Positions 14,001 to 26,000 of a stretch of 64,000 bases of DNA are shown here, in pieces. Position numbers and translations under genes: made by a program. Location of the stretch: the NCBI GenBank assembly GCA_949752745.1, contig OX457034.1, forward strand, positions 5,884,264 to 5,948,263. The letters run 5' to 3'. Every line of letters starts with the position of its first letter. The first letter of the stretch is position 1. Source of the stretch: Protula sp. h YS-2021. Its lineage: Eukaryota; Annelida; Polychaeta; Sabellida; Serpulidae. Under the pieces are notes generated by a model. The model searched no databases. It worked only from the letters and a program-made list of their open reading frames with translations, and was not told the origin of the DNA.

Positions 14001-17000
14001 TCGAATAATTCTGAAACCTCTCTTCCAGTTAAGAGCCGAGCTAAATGCTATGCGTTATTTGTGTTTTTAATCGTCAATTCCGGAATGCAAAGTCGTTACC
14101 AACAGAACGCATCATATGTTATGACGTCACACCTGACAAAGATGATGGTGACCTCTGACGTCAGCGACTCGGCAGTTTTGGATGACGCAGAGCCCGCCAG
14201 ACTTCGACGTGTGTCGCTCGTCACTGCAAATGAACACACTCGTCATAATAACGGCATTTTATTTTTGTTTCAAAGACAGTTACAGGCGCCAATGACATGT
14301 CATAGCGTTGACATCGGTTATGTCAAAGAATTGTTTTTATTTCGTGACTGTAGTGCGCGTACACAGGAAACGGCAGTATTTTTGCAATTCTTCGTGTTTT
14401 TTTTTTTTATTTATTTATTTATTTTTTTATTTATTTTGTTCTTTGTGGTGGGGGGGGGGGGGAGGTAAAGTTTTAGAGGAGGTACAAGGCGCCACCGTGG
14501 AAGCACCGACCAATACTGTGGGAGGGAAAATAGGTCGGGCAGGTAAAAAGTGTGGTCGGGCAGTTCTAAAAATCAAGCTGCAAAGAAGTGACTTTCGTGT
14601 CCGCAGTGGGCGGAGAATATCGCTTTGATTGACACGTGTCCGAATAACTGCGTTAGATCCAACATGCAACAATTCAACAATCACTGTGTACCGAATGACG
14701 GGGAATAAATAGACAGAGATTCGACTTACCTAGCGTTGCCAGAGGTTGAAAAGCCTCAACCATGGCACAACCTTCAACTGATAAATAAAGGGGCAAAGTT
14801 TACTTCGGCACCATATTTCGGTTCAAATCCAAAACGTGTATGTTCGTATCAATAAATGGAAAAAGTACTGCAGTTTATAATTTTTAGACATTTTTTTGGC
14901 TTTATTTTATTTATATACTTCTTCTTTTTTTTGGTGGGGAGGGGGAAAAGGGGAGGGGGTCGGAGTTTCAGCGGAGCTAACTCAAGTGATTTATGGGTGT
15001 ATAAGGTGAAGTATTGAGAGTTGCATGTGTATAAGGTGTCACAGTAAGCCTGGCATGTGTATAAGGTGTCACAGTGAGCCTTGCATGTGTATAAGGTGTA
15101 ACAGTAAGCCTTGCATGTGTATAAGGTGTCACAGTAAGCCTTGCATGTGTATAAGGTGCCACAGTAAGCCTGGCATGTGTATAAGGTGTCACAGTAAGCC
15201 TGGCATGTGTATAAGGTGTCACAGTAAGCCTGGCATGTGTATAAGGTGCCGCAGTAAGCCTGGCATGTGTACAAGGTGCCGCAGTAAGCCTGGCATGTGT
15301 ATAAGGTGCGCAGTAAGCCTGGCATGTGTATAAGGTGCCGCAGTAAGCCTTGCATGTGTATAAGGTGCCGCAGTAAGCCTGGCCTGTGTATAAGGTGTCA
15401 CATTAAGCCTTGCATGTGTATAAGGTGTCACAGTAAGCCTGGCATGTGTATAAGGTGCCACAGTAAGCCTGGCATGTGTATAAGGTGCCGCAGTAAGCCT
15501 TGCATGTGTATAAGGTGTCACAGTAAGCCTTGCATGTGTATAAGGTGTCACAGTAAGCCTTGCATGTGTATAAGGTGTCACAGTAAGCCTTGCATGTGTA
15601 TAAGGTGCCACAGTAAGCCTGGCATGTGTATAAGGTGTCACAGTAAGCCTGGCATGTGTATAAGGTGTCACAGTAAGCCTGGCATGTGTATAAGGTGTCA
15701 CAGTAAGCCTGGCATGTGTATAAGGTGTCACAGTAAGCCTGGAATGTGTATAAGGTGAAGCAGTAAGCCTTGCATGTGTATAAGGTGCCGCAGTAAGCCT
15801 TGCATGTGTATAAGGTGTCACAGTAAGCCTTGCATGTGTATAAGGTGTCACAGTAAGCCTTGCATGTGTATAAGGTGCCACAGTAAGCCTGGCATGTGTA
15901 TAAGGTGCCGCAGTAAGCCTTGCATGTGTATAAGGTGCCACAGTAAGCCTTGCATGTGTATAAGGTGTCACATTAAGCCTGGCATGTGTATAAGGTGTCA
16001 CAGTAAGCCTTGCATGTGTATAAGGTGAAGCAGTAAGCCTGGCATGTGTATAAGGTGCCACAGTAAGCCTTGCATGTGTATAAGGTGAAGCAGTAAGCCT
16101 GGCATGTGTATAAGGTGCCGCAGTAAGCCTGGCATGTGTATAAGGTGCCGCAGTAAGCCTTGCATGTGTATAAGGTGTCACAGTAAGCCTTGCATGTGTA
16201 TAAGGTGTCACATTAAGCCTGGCATGTGTATAAGGTGTCACAGTAAGCCTTGCATGTGTATAAGGTGCCACAGTAAGCCTTGCATGTGTATAAGGTGAAG
16301 CAGTAAGCCTGGCATGTGTATAAGGTGCCGCAGTAAGCCTGGCATGTGTATAAGGTGCCGCAGTAAGCCTTGCATGTGTATAAGGTGTCACAGTAAGCCT
16401 TGCATGTGTATAAGGTGTCACATTAAGCCTGGCCTGTGTATAAGGTGTCACATTAAGCCTTGCATGTGTATAAGGTGTCACAGTAAGCCTGGCATGTGTA
16501 TAAGGTGCCACAGTAAGCCTGGCATGTGTATAAGGTGCCGCAGTAAGCCTTGCATGTGTATAAGGTGTAACATTAAGCCTGGCATGTGTATAAGGTGTCA
16601 CAGTAAGCCTTGCATGTGTCTAAGGTGTCACAGTAAGCCTTGCATGTGTATAAGGTGAAGCAGTAAGCCTGGCATGTGTATAAGGTGCCGCAGTAAGCCT
16701 GGCATGTGTATAAGGTGCCGCAGTAAGCCTTGCATGTGTATAAGGTGTCACAGTAAGCCTTGCATGTGTATAAGGTGTCACAGTAAGCCTGGCATGTGTA
16801 TAAGGTGTCACAGTAAGCCTTGCATGTGTATAAGGTGCCACAGTAAGCCTGGCATGTGTATAAGGTGAAGCAGTAAGCCTGGCATGTGTATAAGGTGAAG
16901 CAGTAAGCCTGGCATGTGTATAAGGTGCCGCAGTAAGCCTTGCATGTGTATAAGGTGCCACAGTAAGCCTTGCATGTGTATAAGGTGCCACAGTAAGCCT

Positions 17001-20000
17001 GGCATGTGTATAAGGTGTCACAGTAAGCCTGGCATGTGTATAAGGTGCCACAGTAAGCCTGGCATGTGTATAAGGTGAAGCAGTAAGCCTGGCATGTGTA
17101 TAAGGTGAAGCAGTAAGCCTGGCATGTGTATAAGGTGCCGCAGTAAGCCTTGCATGTGTATAAGGTGCCACAGTAAGCCTGGCATGTGTATAAGGTGAAG
17201 CAGTAAGCCTTGCATGTGTATAAGGTGCCGCAGTAAGCCTGGCATGTGTATAAGGTGAAGCAGTAAGCCTGGCATGTGTATAAGGTGTCACAGTAAGCCC
17301 TGCATGTGTATAAGGTGCCGCAGTAAGCCTGGCATGTGTATAAGGTGAAGCAGTAAGCCTTGCATGTGTATGAGGTGTCACAGTAAGCCCTGCATGTGTA
17401 TAAGGTGCCACAGTAAGCCTGGCATGTGTATAAGGTGCCGCAGTAAGCCTTGCATGTGTATAAGGTGCCACAGTAAGCCTTGCATGTGTATAAGGTGTCA
17501 CATTAAGCCTGGCATGTGTATAAGGTGTCACATTAAGCCTGGCATGTGTATAAGGTGCCGCGGTAAGCCTGGCATGTGTATAAGGTGAAGCAGTAAGCCT
17601 GGCATGTGTATAAGGTGTCACAGTAAGCCCTGCATGTGTATAAGGTGTCACAGTAAGCCTGGCATGTGTATAAGGTGTCACAGTAAGCCTGGAATGTGTA
17701 TAAGGTGAAGCAGTAAGCCTTGCATGTGTATAAGGTGCCGCAGTAAGCCTGGCATGTGTATAAGGTGCCGCAGTAAGCCTGGCATGTGTATAAGGTGCCA
17801 CAGTGAGCCTTGCATGTGTATAAGGTGTCACAGTAAGCCTGGCATGTGTATAAGATGTCACAGTAAGCCTTGCATGTGTATAAGGTGTCACAGTAAGCCT
17901 GGCATGTGTATAAGGTGCCGCAGTAAGCCTTGCATGTGTATAAGGTGCCGCGGTAAGCCTGGCATGTGTATAAGGTGAAGCAGTAAGCCTGGCATGTGTA
18001 TAAGGTGTCACAGTAAGCCCTGCATGTGTATAAAGTGTCACAGTAAGCCTGGCATGTGTATAAGGTGAAGCAGTAAGCCTTGCATGTGTATAAGGTGAAG
18101 CAGTAAGCCTTGCATGTGTATAAGGTGTCACAGTAAGCCTGGCATGTGTATAAGGTGCCGCGGTAAGCCTGGCATGTGTATAAGGTGCCACAGTAAGCCT
18201 TGCATGTGTATAAGGTGAAGCAGTAAGCCTTGCATGTGTATAAGGTGTCACAGTAAGCCTGGCATGTGTATAAGGTGTCACAGTAAGCCCTGCATGTGTA
18301 TAAGGTGTCACAGTAAGCCTGGCATGTGTATAAGGTGTCACAGTAAGCCTTGCATGTGTATAAGGTGAAGCAGTAAGCCTTGCATGTGTATGAGGTGTCA
18401 CAGTAAGCCTGGCATGTGTATAAGGTGTCACAGTAAGCCTTGCATGTGTATAAGGTGAAGCAGTAAGCCTGGCATGTGTATAAGGTGCCGCAGTAAGCCT
18501 TGCATGTGTATAAGGTGCCACAGTAAGCCTTGCATGTGTATAAGGTGAAGCAGTAAGCCTTGCATGTGTATAAGGTGTCACAATAAGCCTGGGATGTGTA
18601 TAAGGTGAAGCAGTAAGCCTTGCATGTGTATAAGGTGTCACAGTAAGCCTGGCATGTGTATAAGGTGCCACAGTAAGCCTGGCATGTGTATAAGGTGTCA
18701 CAGTGAGCCTTGCATGTGTATAAGGTGTCACAGTAAGCCTGGCATGTGTATAAGGTGAAGCAGTAAGCCTTGCATGTGTATAAGGTGTCACAGTAAGCCT
18801 GGCATGTGTATAAGGTGCCGCGGTAAGCCTGGCATGTGTATAAGGTGAAGCAGTAAGCCTGGCATGTGTATAAGGTGCCACAGTAAGCCTGGCATGTGTA
18901 TAAGGTGTCACATTAAGCCTGGCATGTGTATAAGGTGCCGCAGTAAGCCTGGCATGTGTATAAGGTGAAGCAGTAAGCCTTGCATGTGTATAAGGTGCCG
19001 CAGTAAGCCTGGCATGTGTATAAGGTGAAGCAGTAAGCCTTGCATGTGTATAAGGTGTCACAGTAAGCCTTGCATGTGTATAAGGTGCCACAGTGAGCCT
19101 TGCATGTGTATAAGGTGCCGCAGTAAGCCTGGCATGTGTATAAGGTGCCGCAGTAAGCCTGGCATGTGTATAAGGTGAAGCAGTAAGCCTTGCATGTGTA
19201 TAAGGTGTAACAGTAAGCCTGGCATGTGTATAAGGTGTAACAGTAAGCCTTGCATGTGTATAAGGTGAAGCAGTAAGCCTGGCATGTGTATAAGGTGTAA
19301 CAGTAAGCCTTGCATGTGTATAAGGTGTCACAGTAAGCCTTGCATGTGTATAAGGTGCCGCAGTAAGCCTTGCATGTGTATAAGGTGCCGCAGTAAGCCT
19401 TGCATGTGTATGAGGGAATGCTGTTAGCCTTGCATGAAGTAACGAGAAACAGGCGTCAAAAACATTTTCAGAATGTTCAACATCAAGATTAATCACGAAA
19501 AATACTCAAAATGTTAGAAAAAATAACAGATGTTAAACATCGGAAATTCTTCCTGGGGTTAAGACCCTTTTCCAAGCCATAAGACCCATTTTTAGGCGTC
19601 AAGACCCTTTTTTAGGCGTCAAGGCCCTTTTCCAGGTGTTAAGACCCTTTTCCCGGTGTTAAGACCCTTTTTAAGGTGTTAAGACCCTCTTCCCGGTGTT
19701 AAGACCCTTTTTAAGGTGTTAAGACCCTTTTCCCGGTGTTAAGACCCTTTTTAAGGTGTTAAGACCCTTTTTAAGGTGTTAAGACCCTTTTCCCGGTGTT
19801 AAGACCCTTTTTAAGGTGTTAAGACCCTTTTTAAGGTGTTAAGACCCTTTTCCCGGTGTTAAGACCCTTTTTAAGGTGTTAAGACCCTTTTTAAGGTGTT
19901 AAGACCCTTTTTAAGGTGTTAAGACCCTTTTCCCGGTGTTAAGACCCTTTTTAAGGTGTTAAGACCCTTTTTAAGGTTTTAAGACCCTTTTTAAGGTGTT

Positions 20001-23000
20001 AAGACCCTTTTCCCGGTGTTAAGACCCTTTTTAAGGTGTTAAGACCCTTTTTAAGGTGTTAAGACCCTTTTCCCGGTGTTAAGACCCTTTTTAAGGTGTT
20101 AAGACCCTTTTTAAGGTGTTAAGACCCTTTTTAAGGTGTTAAGACCCTTTTCCCGGTGTTAAGACCCTTTTCCCGGTGTTAAGACCCTTTTTAAGGTGTT
20201 AAGACCCTTTTTAAGGTGTTAAGACCCTTTTTAAGGTGTTAAGACCCTTTTCCAGGCGTCAAATCTACGCCAAAGGCCAAACATTAATTTCGAGTGCTGA
20301 ATGAAGCCTATAACCCTGTGGGAAAAGAGTTATTTTAAGGCCGATGTGTATCGCGCACTCCCTCCCGCTCCCCCGCACTCCCTCCCTCATCGCACTCCCT
20401 CCTCCCCACCCTCCCCTGCACTCCCTCCCCCTCCGCACTCCCTCCTCCACCCCTCCCTCATACTTTTACCACAACCTTATTATATCGCAGTCTTGCGTGA
20501 TTCTTATCGGTAGCTGCTTTTATGGATCCAGCCAACGCTTTATTGTGAAGCCGGCTGTTTTTAAGGATCCATGGTAATGCGTTTTCTATCTTGGGATTAG
20601 TAGTTTTCGGACTTACAATTTTGTTTTCGATGCATCATCTCGGACTAGCGACATTTGGAAGTCCCCCCCCCCCCGCCCCCTCCTTCGCCAGCACGCCATT
20701 TTAGGCAGCAAAGCCACCAAATCGAAAGATGCAGCGATGCCACGTCACAGGGGTATGCACGCATGACTTCCCAGAGGCATGTACGCATGAGGTCACAGGG
20801 ACATGTACGCATGGCGTCATAGGGTTATGTACGCATGACGTCAAAGGGGCATGTACGCATGACGTTACAGAGGCATGTACGCATGACGAAACCGGCAGAG
20901 AAAGAGTAAAAACCCTTCATGGTTATGATGATGAGGCGAACATCACACAAACACCCACATGAAAGCAGATCACAGGTAACAGAAAAACAGCGGTGGCTAG
21001 CAGCAGGCACAAAGCGACACATTACATCTTCAAACACACCAAAATATGAGCGCAAAGCGTACGTTATCAACGCAACTCAAGCTCACTATATATACGACGA
21101 GTGATTATTATATATAATAAACACAGCTGGGAATACCATACTGGCTGGACACAATCATACGCATGTAGATTACGGTTTTCGTTGTAGATAAGATAAAACA
21201 AAACAGACAAAAGCCACATACAAAATTCAAATGCCCCAAAGAAATCGAAGCCCCCTCCCAACATAAAAAACACTTAAATGCAATTCCGAGGAAGAGGGAA
21301 AGGGGGAGGAGGGTATCGGTCAGAGATATTGAAAGTGAGTTGCTCACTTCTGGTGGCGGCGGACACGTCACTTCCGGTGGCGGGCGCCTCGGTGAAGTAC
21401 TGCGAGTCGTCAGTGGCCGTCTCGTCGCTGTTCTCACTACTCGCGCCCAGGCTCGGCTGATACGAGTGGCACAGTGTCCTCTCCTGTCAACAGACGCGCA
21501 CGTGTATGTCATGCGCACGTCACGCGCACGTGTATGTCACGCGAACGTGTCACGCGCACGTATATGTCACGCGAACGTGTATGTCACACGAACGTGTATG
21601 TCACGCGAACGTGTCACACGCACGTGTATGTCACGCGAACGTGTGTCACGGGCACGTGTATGTCACGCGAACGTGTATGTCACGCGCACGTGTATGTCAA
21701 GCGATCATGTATGTCACACGCACGCCTCTGTCACGCGCACGTGCATGTCATGCGCACGTGTATGTCACGCGCACGCCATGCGCACGTCATGCATATTTCA
21801 CGCCATACGCACTGCTTGTCCAAAATCCTCGCAATCCGGCAGCGACCATGGCGCTTCATGAAAATCGGCTGCTAAAACGCGTCAACTGTCGGCTCACCAG
21901 TTTCTGCTTAAACGCGTCAAGTGTCGGCTCAGCAGTTTCTGCTAAAACGCGTCAAGTGTCGGCTCAGCAGTTTCTGCTAAAACGCGTCAACTGTCGGCTC
22001 ACCAGTATGTATATCCGTGGAAAAAATTGTTTACTTTCGCATTTTTTATGAGGCTAACATTTACACAACTGTACGTTAGAAAAGAAAATTTAGCATAACG
22101 TACAGGGTCTTTATACATGAGCGTGATGAGTTCTATGATGGACAGCGTCCACTTCTCATACTGTGGCGAGTTCACACAATACAAGACCACGTCCTTCAGG
22201 CCGAACTGAAACAGCAGTCTGCAATCAACCAAAGCACAAACGGCATCAATGTCATCTCCCAAATATAGATTATAAGAAAATACAAAATACTCTCAATCCA
22301 GAGGCAGTTTGTTTTGCTTACTTTTAATATACATGCTGAATGATTTTAGAGCAAAAATATTTTTTGAATATGCTCAAGAGTGTCATGAAAGTGCTCTCAA
22401 GTGTGTTGAAATCGACACGTGGTTACATCATCCGGTTGCTAGGCACTGTGCAGACATTCAGAAACAGCCATGAGAATTGTTATTGACAGCATTTCGGAGT
22501 TTTAGAATTATCAAAACACTTCGTCTGGCCACAGCATATTGTCAAACCGGCAAAACTGTTTCCCGCCAACACTAGAGCTGGTTCTCTCGCTGAGGCTGAT
22601 CACGTACCTGAGTATGACGCTGCTGAGGCTGATGGCGTATCTGAGTATGACGGTGCTGAGGCTGCTCACGAACCTGAGTATGACGGTGCTGAGGCTGATG
22701 GCGTACCTGAGTATGACGGTGCTGAGGCTGATCACATACCTGAGTATGACGGTGCTGAGGCTGATGACGTACCTGAGTATGACGCTGCTGAGGCCGATGG
22801 CGTACCTGAGTATGACGGTACTGAGGCTGCTCACGAACCTGAGTATGACGGTGCTGAGGCTGATGACGTACCTGAGTATGACGCTGCTGAGGCTGATGAT
22901 GTATCTGAGTATGACTCTGCTGAGGCTGATGACGTACCTGAGTATGACGCTGCTGAGGCTGATGACGTACCTGAGTATGACGGTGATGAGCCTGTTCACA

Positions 23001-26000
23001 TGAATGAGTATGACGGTACTGAGGCTGCTCACGAACCTGAGTATGACGCTGCTGAGGCTGATGACGTACCTGAGTATGACGCTGCTGAGGCTGATCACAT
23101 ACCTGAGTATGACGGTGCTGAGGCTGATGACGTACCTGGGAATGACGCTGCTGAGGCTGATGACGTACCTGAGTATGACGGTGCTGAGGCTGATGACGCA
23201 CCTGAGTATGACGCTGCTGAGACTGATGACGTACCTGAGTATGACGCTGCTGAGGCTGATGACGTACCTAAGTATGACGGTGCTGTGGCTGATGACGTAC
23301 CTAAGTATGACGCTGCTGAGGCTGATGGCGTACTGAGTATGACGGTGCTGAGGCTGTTGACGTATCTGAGTATGACGGTGCTGAGGCTGATGACGTACCT
23401 GAGTATGATGGTGCTGAGGCTGATCTCCTTACTGCTGCACGCCGCCCCCGTGGGTGAGTCGGACAGGTAGAGCAGGTTCCTGTACAGGAAGAACATGTTG
23501 TCCATTGCGTCGCACAGCTCCTCCGACAGCTTCTTCTCACGGTCCTATAACGAAAAACTGACAGATATTTCTCCTCATTCCCGCCCTTCTTTAACCCTTT
23601 TCCGCAGGGGTTTTGGTTTCACAGGGATTTAGCACGGAAGAGATTATCTGGAGAATTATAATGCCCTGGATGTAATGCCCTGGATTCCACTAGCTTGCAT
23701 GTAAAACGGCATATCGCTCGCAATGACACTAAACTATGTTAAAACACAAAACCCTTGAGCCCCGCCCTTACACACACACATCCGCACACACAGCCACCTC
23801 TTTTCCACATAGCGTCCGTACGTACCACTTTCATCATGTCCGTCAGTCTGTCCAGGATGATGTTGGTCGGCTGCGCCCTCGTAAAAGCCTTGACCCCCAC
23901 CCCCTCCTTACCTTACACATACACACACTAACCACCTCTTTTCTACATGGCGTCCGTGCGTACCTCCTTCATCATGCCCGTCAGTCTGCCCAGGATGACC
24001 TTGGTCGGCTACGCCTTTGTATAAGCCTTGACACGCCCCCCCCCCCCCCACCCCGTCCCACCTTACACACACACACACACACTAACCACCTCTTTTCTAC
24101 ATGGCGTCCGTGCGTACCTCCTTTATCATGTCCGTCAGCCTGCCCAGGATGATCTTGGTCGGCTCCGCCTTTGTAAAAGCCTGCTTTATCCTCAGCGGCA
24201 ACAGTTGCGTTTCCTTCACCAGCGTCTCTAGCTCGATCAGTTTGTGTGGAATCTGCTGAGTCGCTTCACTCTTTCTAAATTTCTCCAAAGTCTGCAGCTG
24301 TACACGAAGGTTAGGAATGAGGCATTCCAGCGGCTGGCTGATATGTGCCAGAACCCTGTCAAAATAAAATAATAACCTGCCGTTGCACAAGTTCACTATA
24401 TATACTTTCTGCCTGTAAAATTTGGTTTGCTTCCGACAAATAGTAACAGAGATATCGCGCGAACAAAAACAGACAGCCAGACAGACAAGTTCATAACTAT
24501 ATCCCTCCGTTACACGGGGGATAACAACACAAAACTGCAGTCATTTACGATAACATCCGTAGTATTTTCTCACAAACACATCTGCTATAGTTTTGTTGAG
24601 GGGGTGGGGAACCATTAAATATTTTAAAATGGGAGAGTCTGCGTTAAAAAAATAAAAATAAATACACAGCAATCAATAATTTTCTTACTGGGGAAGAAAA
24701 ATTCTTAATTTTATTTGCAAGGAATTTATGAAAGGAATTTAGAAAGCAGAGCAGAGATTATCACTCACTTGACAGCCGCGAAAAAGATACTGTCTTTATT
24801 TTCTATGTCGCTGTTGACGTCATCGTCAAGGCTGAAGAGAAGAGGCAGGAGATTCTACAAACACAGGACATAAAATGTCAACCCGAGCGGGTGAGGGGGG
24901 AGGGGTGAGGGGAAGTGAGGGGGGATGGGTCGGGGCGGGTTGTAATGTGACATAGTGCGGGACGTGAGATGTGAACCCCCTCAGGGCAGGGCATGACAGA
25001 TGAAACCTGCTACGCTCGTAATATCAAATACTACGGGGTTTCGGGTTAACATTAGCAATTCCGCCTTTTTATCGGTATTAAAATTTTTACGCCCATCCTT
25101 TTCTGGTTCACATCTATATGTAGGCGCATGCAAGACTGAGCTTTACCTTCCTGATGACGTCATACAAGACTGAGTCTTACCTTCCTGATGACGTCATACA
25201 TGACTGAGCCTTGCCTTCCTGGCGATGTCATACAGGACTGAGTCTTACCTTCCTGGTGACGTCATACAAGACTGAGCCTTACCTTCCTGGTGACGTCATA
25301 CAAGACTGAGCCTTACCTTCCTGATGACGTCATACAAGGCTGAGTCTTACCTTCCTGATGACGTCATTCAAGGCTGGGCCTCACCTTTCTGGTGACGTCA
25401 TACAAGACTAAGTCTTACCTTCCTGATGACGTCATACAAGGCTAGGCCTTACCTTCCTGATGACGTCATTCAAGGCTGGGCCTCACCTTTCTGGTGACGT
25501 CATACAGGACTGAGTCTAACCTTCCTGGTGACGTCATACAAGACTGAGCCTTACCTTCCTGGTGACGTCATACAGGACTGAGTCTTACCTTCCTGGTGAC
25601 GTCATACATGACTGAGCCTTACCTTCCTGACGATGTCATACAAGGCGCAGTATCTGCGGAAGTAACGCGTGTTTTTGTCTTCCGTCAACAGGCCTTTCTG
25701 AATCTCCTCCAACGCGTCTGTAACACAAAGCAATTACTGGGTCTGTAACACAAGGCAATTACTGGTCTGTAACACAAGGCAATTACTGGTCTGTAACACA
25801 AGGCAATTACTGGTCTGTAACACAAGGCAATTACTGGGTCTGTAACACAAGGCAATTACTGGGTCTGTAACACAAGGCAATTACTGGGTCTGTAACACAA
25901 GGCAATTACTAGTCTGTAACACAAGGCAATTACTGGTCTGTAACACAAGGCAATTACTGGTCTGTAACACAAGGCAATTACTGGTCTGTAACACAAGGCA

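Noticed and set aside
15219..16601. 460-residue minus-strand open frame
   Set aside because: Same 30-bp array; a repeat artefact inside the intron of timeless.
16620..19496. 958-residue minus-strand open frame (ARLTVTPYTH repeats)
   Set aside because: The unit is 30 bases, so any frame without a stop in one unit stays open. No start context, no non-repeat domain, and the plus strand is open too.
22511..23201. Frames of 195-209 residues in the 33-bp array, including a His/Gln-rich one
   Set aside because: Artefacts of the exon 5 junction array. Only the first monomer is coding by frame evidence.
23433..23544. Exon 5 ending at the GT at 23431-23432
   Set aside because: That donor leaves phase 1, and with exon 6 gives a stop within a few codons. 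The CAG/gtacgt in the first array monomer restores frame and homology.
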